From NCBI GenBank assembly GCA_005798335.1, contig SYJV01000065.1, positions 1 to 39,855 of the forward strand: a stretch of 39,855 bases of DNA. Reading direction: 5' to 3'. Below the pieces are notes generated by a model. The model saw only the letters and a program-made list of their open reading frames with translations, was not told the DNA's origin and made no database searches. Shown here one piece after another: positions 36,837 through 39,855 of this stretch (positions are counted from its first letter, which is position 1; each line of letters starts with the position of its first letter). Source of the stretch: Planctomycetaceae bacterium (GTDB lineage: Bacteria > Planctomycetota > Planctomycetia > Pirellulales > Pirellulaceae). The translations under genes were made by a program, and so were the position numbers.

Positions 36837-37291
36837 ATGAAAACTCAGGAGGATCGCATTACTGAAGACGAGTGGATATTACGCCGCGTTCACGTCAAAG
36901 AGTTTGCTTCCTTCGAACTACCCAAGTCCAACCATACGCCTTTAAACCGACGGTAAAGGGCAACTACGTCGACGACAGGGGCATTAGTTTCTATCGCCAA
37001 GCATGTATTGAAAATGTGTCGGATGTTCTTTTAAAGGTAAATCCGGAAAAAAAGCATAAGTATGGGGTAGTTCGGTTACCTTTGTTACACCTGCGAATGC
37101 TGGGCCTTGATGTCGTCCGCGACGATGACAGTGAAGAACCACAAGTCTCTGGGCACGTCGTCATGCCTTCGTTAAACTCGATCGACTATTCTTCAAACAA
37201 GAATTTAGTTCTTGCCCAAATGAAAACCTTAGCGGATTATGTAAACGCACATGGTGAGTTTCTCATTGTTCCCGAGCCTGAAAGCAATTGA
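36837..37291 (+). pseudogene. Third gene of the cassette, apparently frameshifted
   Basis: ATG 36837 has AAGGAA 9 bp upstream and reads MKTQEDRITEDEWILRRVHV, continuing KEFASFELPKS before it goes off to a stop at 36954-36956. A second frame, open from GTG 36872, becomes sensible just there: QPYAFKPTVKGNYVDDRGIS, then YGVVRLPLLHLRMLGLDVV and GHVVMPSLNSIDYSSN, ending at 37289-37291. Joining the two near 36930-36934 (one missing base in the ccaagtccaac stretch) gives a continuous ~150-residue protein reading FELPKS-QPYAFKP. The alternative is that the 139-residue GTG frame is the real product. The spacing from gene two is 28 bp. Function unknown; no signal peptide. Confidence 0.6.
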
Positions 37292-37660
37292 TTGTTGATT
37301 TTCTTGTATGCGACTCCGCATCCCCTCTGAATTCTGAAGCAACAAGCTGCTTGGCGATTTCGGATAACGCTCATTCTGAAATTCTGAAGTAAGGCGAGCG
37401 GCAGATGGGAATTTACCAAGGCCTAAGCGAATACAAGCCCGATGCGCAGCGAGTGCGTCAATCCTGGCATACACTCGCTTGCGCTTCGGGCTTGTATTGG
37501 TGAGAAACTATCTGCCGCTCGCCTAAGGTCGTTAGTATTAGCTCTGCGATGCTCCAAAAATGGCTTTCGGTATTGCGGCTCAACTGTTGTCATTGTACGG
37601 CCCGCCAGTAATGTGACTTGGCGTAGACCTCAGGTGGCTATCTTTTCGTCAAAATGATCC
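37292..37660. other. Convergent intergenic region holding repeat copy D
   Basis: 369 bp between the convergent cassette and acyltransferase-3 gene. The only structure I see is the palindromic repeat at 37392-37524, which could also act as a bidirectional terminator. Short open frames over it are by-products. Confidence 0.6.
37392..37524. repeat. Palindromic interspersed repeat, copy D
   Basis: Nearly identical to copy C (18255-18388) across the whole unit: aggcgagcggcagatggg, internal aaggcctaagcgaatacaag, then cgcttgcgcttcgggcttgt and atctgccgctcgcct. Outer and inner arms are both inverted. Confidence 0.87.
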
Positions 37661-38731
37661 TCACGCAACCAGCCAGCGCGTGGCTCGGCATCGCACCAGA
37701 GAAATCACCACGGCGAGGGAGCCGACCAGCACAGATGCAAACAGAGCTATATCCAACTGCCACGTGACCGACAGGCCTAGCTTGGCGGCTAGGCTTTCGC
37801 CTACCTTCAATAGCATCAAGTGTGAAAAGTAGATACCCAGCGCAAATGGTCCGAGTTTGGCTAACCACTGTAACAATCGGCCACTACGCAGTTCCAGTGA
37901 GGCAAGCAGCAGGAGCATACCAGCATAGTTTTCCAGCAGTGCATTTCGACCTGTAAGGCAGAGCAGCGCCATGGTTACTAAGAATAGCCACGAGACACAG
38001 ATAACTTTTCGCGACGATGGACCGACCTGCGCTGCAGATGGAGTTGGTCGGATAGCTAGTCCGAAACCCCAGCACACTGCTGGCAGGGCTTCCCACATGT
38101 AACTCAGCGATGATGTCGTCGTTGAATTTGCGATCACGGGAGGTTGGATAAGCGCCACCAGCACGCCAACCGCAAGTGCTGCCATGTAGCAGCGGCCATC
38201 GTACCCATGGTGAGCATGAATCCACGGCAACGCCAGCTTGGCGATCACAAACATGCCGATACTGGTAGCGATCAAGAACGGAATGAACCATAAATGATAT
38301 GCTCCTCCCTGCCAGAGCACCTCCAAACCAGGAAATTCATTAGCTTCGTGAGGCAGTAGAGCTGCCTTGGCCAGTTTGAATAGCAAATACAATCCGCTCC
38401 ACACTAGAAATGGCAAATACAGTCTGCGCAATTTGTCTCGCGTGAATTCCTCTAAGCTCTGCGTTGGTCGTTTGCCCACTCCACGGACAACGAAAAAGAT
38501 CGCTGTGGCGGCAAAGAATGGTACTGCAAAGCGTCCCAAGATCGAAGTGGGCAATAACGCCTCTGATCGAGGCACATGAATCCAAATGACACCCACCGCA
38601 GCTAAGAACCGAGCTGCATCTAAAGCCGGTATGCGCCAGGCAACTGCTGAGCTGCAATTTGGCGCTGAGGTAGGATCGACTTCGATTTTACTCGAAGACT
38701 TTATAGGCCCAGATGAAAGCAACTCATTCAT
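37661..38731 (-). CDS. Acyltransferase-3 family membrane protein
   Basis: 356 residues with about ten membrane segments. The first carries the family signature RIPALDAARFLAAVGVIWIH (residues 33-52) with the conserved Arg41 and His52. RRLYLPFLVWSGLYLLFKL and GGAYHLWFIPFLIATSIG are also typical, the latter containing the second family motif near 'HLWF'. Such enzymes add acetyl or other acyl groups to sugars of surface polysaccharides. It begins 18 bp after the truncated O-antigen ligase stop on the same strand, so the two were probably one polysaccharide operon. A cytoplasmic N-terminal tail of about 30 residues precedes the first helix. Confidence 0.85.
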   Translation of the reverse strand: MNELLSSGPIKSSSKIEVDPTSAPNCSSAVAWRIPALDAARFLAAVGVIWIHVPRSEALLPTSILGRFAVPFFAATAIFFVVRGVGKRPTQSLEEFTRDKLRRLYLPFLVWSGLYLLFKLAKAALLPHEANEFPGLEVLWQGGAYHLWFIPFLIATSIGMFVIAKLALPWIHAHHGYDGRCYMAALAVGVLVALIQPPVIANSTTTSSLSYMWEALPAVCWGFGLAIRPTPSAAQVGPSSRKVICVSWLFLVTMALLCLTGRNALLENYAGMLLLLASLELRSGRLLQWLAKLGPFALGIYFSHLMLLKVGESLAAKLGLSVTWQLDIALFASVLVGSLAVVISLVRCRATRWLVA

Positions 38732-38749
38732 ATCAACATCCGAGAAGTA

Positions 38750-39715
38750 CTAGGATTCGCCCAGTCGATCACCAGTCGCTACCTTCGCACTTCCGTACGG
38801 TCGATCAACAGCCGCTGAAGCGTATTGAAAATGCGCAACAGGCGTGACCAAACGTTGGAGCGAATTGGTCTGGCGCGCCACGACCTGCGTGGTTTTCCCA
38901 GCAAGATTTTGAACCAATCCAGCAAGAAAAAACAAATACATATTTACCATAGGAATTACCAGTACATCCTGAAACATACCGTTGGCGAAATAAGCAGTGA
39001 GCGTTCCCAGAAATACTAATCCCACCTGGCGAAATTCCAGCGGTAACGATTCTCGACACCACAATCGCCAAGCATGCAGAATCCATATCCCAATCAAAGC
39101 AGTAAATACGCTCAGGCCCACTAATCCCGTTTCTGTGAGCAACGACAGAAATATATTGTGTTGTATGTAAGGACGTACTTTCTCAAGGACCATATCGACG
39201 TCGCGGTCGTTGAGGTAAACCGTGGCTGATTTTAGATAGTGCCCGATTCCACATCCGAAAACTGGATAATCCTGGAACATCTTCCAAGCAACTACCGCAA
39301 GAATCGGCCTCAGGCTGGCCGACTCTTTCATGTCTTCGATGCTGACATTCTTGTCTCGCTTGAAAGCGACCAAGCGATCCCAGTTGGCTCCAACCACCAG
39401 CACCAGCGCCATAGCGGTCGAGAGGATCGCTGGCAATCGCCAAAATTTTGGTAGGACGATCAAGATCAACAGTCCAAGCGCACCTACGCCTCCCATCCAA
39501 GCACAGCGTGTCAGAGTCGAATGAATTCCCATCAAGTAGACACCGAGCGCGACCAGCAATACGATTCTGCCCCAACGCCCTGCCCGGGGAACGAGCATTA
39601 ACATGGAGACCATCGCAAACACTAACAGAATTCCGTTGCCCGATGGATTCAGCAGAGGCCCTCGGCCACGGCCCAAGAAATCAACGAATACTGTGCTGGC
39701 GATGTAGCGTGGAAA
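38750..39715 (-). pseudogene. O-antigen ligase (WaaL/Wzy-type) 3' fragment, truncated by the right element
   Basis: The frame continues 322 codons from the element junction (39715, first residues FPRYIASTVFVDFLG) to the stop at 38750. Family features are present: GRGPLLNPSGNGILLVFAM, HSTLTRCAWMGGVGALGLL, FGCGIGHYLKSATVYL and the ligase signature QHNIFLSLLTETGLVGL. At least six membrane segments remain. Complete members are usually about 400-500 residues, with several more helices ahead of the FPRYI region, so the N-terminal part is missing. The eight-codon extension that opens MTQNGNAP is element sequence. The enzyme would join or polymerise surface sugar chains; this copy should be inactive unless the other half is joined. 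Confidence 0.8.
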
Positions 39716-39855
39716 GGGTGCATTCCCATTTTGCGTCACGTGAATTCGTGGTTTTTTATTGGTTTTTTTGAAGTTTCGGAATTAGCTTCAGTTTTTGGAT
39801 TTGTCGATGGCGTCCATTTGGCTTTGGGCATACGGGTGTGGCGTTTGGTGTCACG
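39716..39855 (-). mobile_element. Right terminal copy of 140 bp flanking repeat, probable insertion-sequence 3' end
   Basis: Exact reverse complement of 2-141. It starts abruptly inside the O-antigen ligase gene with GGGTGCATTCCCATTTTG and runs to the window edge, where it is cut. Because it is inverted relative to the left copy, both putative transposase frames point into the window. The target duplication cannot be judged because the far sides are missing. Confidence 0.7.
39736..39855 (-). CDS. C-terminal 39 residues of the same probable transposase (5' end outside the window)
   Basis: Minus-strand frame open from the window edge, ending at a TGA at 39736-39738. Its translation is identical to the left copy (RDTKRHTRMPKAKWTPS ... 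NHEFT). Low-complexity and basic; family not assignable. Confidence 0.45.
   Translation of the reverse strand, partial: RDTKRHTRMPKAKWTPSTNPKTEANSETSKKPIKNHEFT

Noticed and set aside
11253-37524. Possible CRISPR array from recurring palindromes
   Set aside because: The copies are kilobases apart with no regular spacers and no cas genes.
1-39855. Possible circular replicon or phage with terminal repeats
   Set aside because: The end repeat is inverted, not direct, and interrupts chromosomal-type genes; no replication, packaging or structural genes are present.

Overview
The window looks like a 39.9 kb stretch of a planctomycete chromosome, most likely from the Pirellula/Rhodopirellula side of the phylum. 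I infer this from family content, not from a search. The pointers are a CXXCH cytochrome fused to WD40 repeats beside a PPC-domain exported protein, a DUF1559 pseudopilin-like protein paired with a small lipoprotein, a VWA/amidotransferase-like membrane protein, a PhoPQ-related exported protein, and repeated palindromes of the 'acaagcccga' type. I see no rRNA, tRNA, CRISPR array or phage structural genes.

Both ends of the window are the same 140 bp sequence in opposite orientations (2-141 and 39716-39855, exact reverse complements). Read inward, each copy encodes the same 39-residue, basic C-terminal tail and stop, followed 20 bp later by an abrupt junction. On the left the junction cuts an Rpn-type (YhgA-like) nuclease gene; on the right it cuts an O-antigen-ligase-like gene. 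The simplest reading is that two copies of one insertion sequence flank the segment and that assembly stopped at them.

Layout. 0.1-6.8 kb, minus strand: truncated Rpn, then the cytochrome/WD40 protein and the PPC-domain protein, both exported and both carrying Ala/Lys-rich coiled coils. 7.3-10.9 kb: a PAS/GAF/receiver signalling protein, a membrane metallophosphoesterase and a YugP-type membrane metallopeptidase whose 3' end overlaps the phosphoesterase. 11.2-18.2 kb, plus strand: an exported protein of unknown function, a TPR protein, a Tat-exported sulfite-oxidase-type molybdoenzyme, and a VWA membrane protein. 18.5-20.1 kb: lipoprotein plus DUF1559 protein. 20.7-24.4 kb, minus strand: lactate permease, then a translationally coupled sugar-nucleotide pair (RmlA-like and RmlD-like). 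24.8-29.1 kb: PhoPQ-related protein, truncated haemoglobin, Fpg/Nei glycosylase, glycosyltransferase. 29.1-32.3 kb, minus strand: three-gene proton-translocating transhydrogenase operon (pntAA-pntAB-pntB). 32.7-35.3 kb: acyltransferase-ACP-AMP ligase fusion. 35.5-37.3 kb: a compact three-gene cassette of unknown function (TIGR04255-like protein, a small acidic protein and a third protein) in which the first gene has an in-frame stop and the third a frameshift. 37.7-39.7 kb, minus strand: acyltransferase-3 and truncated O-antigen ligase.

Four copies of a long palindromic repeat lie at 11.25, 14.4, 18.3 and 37.4 kb; one has become part of a signal-peptide region. The 35.5-37.3 kb cassette is the best candidate for an undescribed system, although here it appears damaged. 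Functions are assigned from sequence motifs read by eye, and no database search was run.
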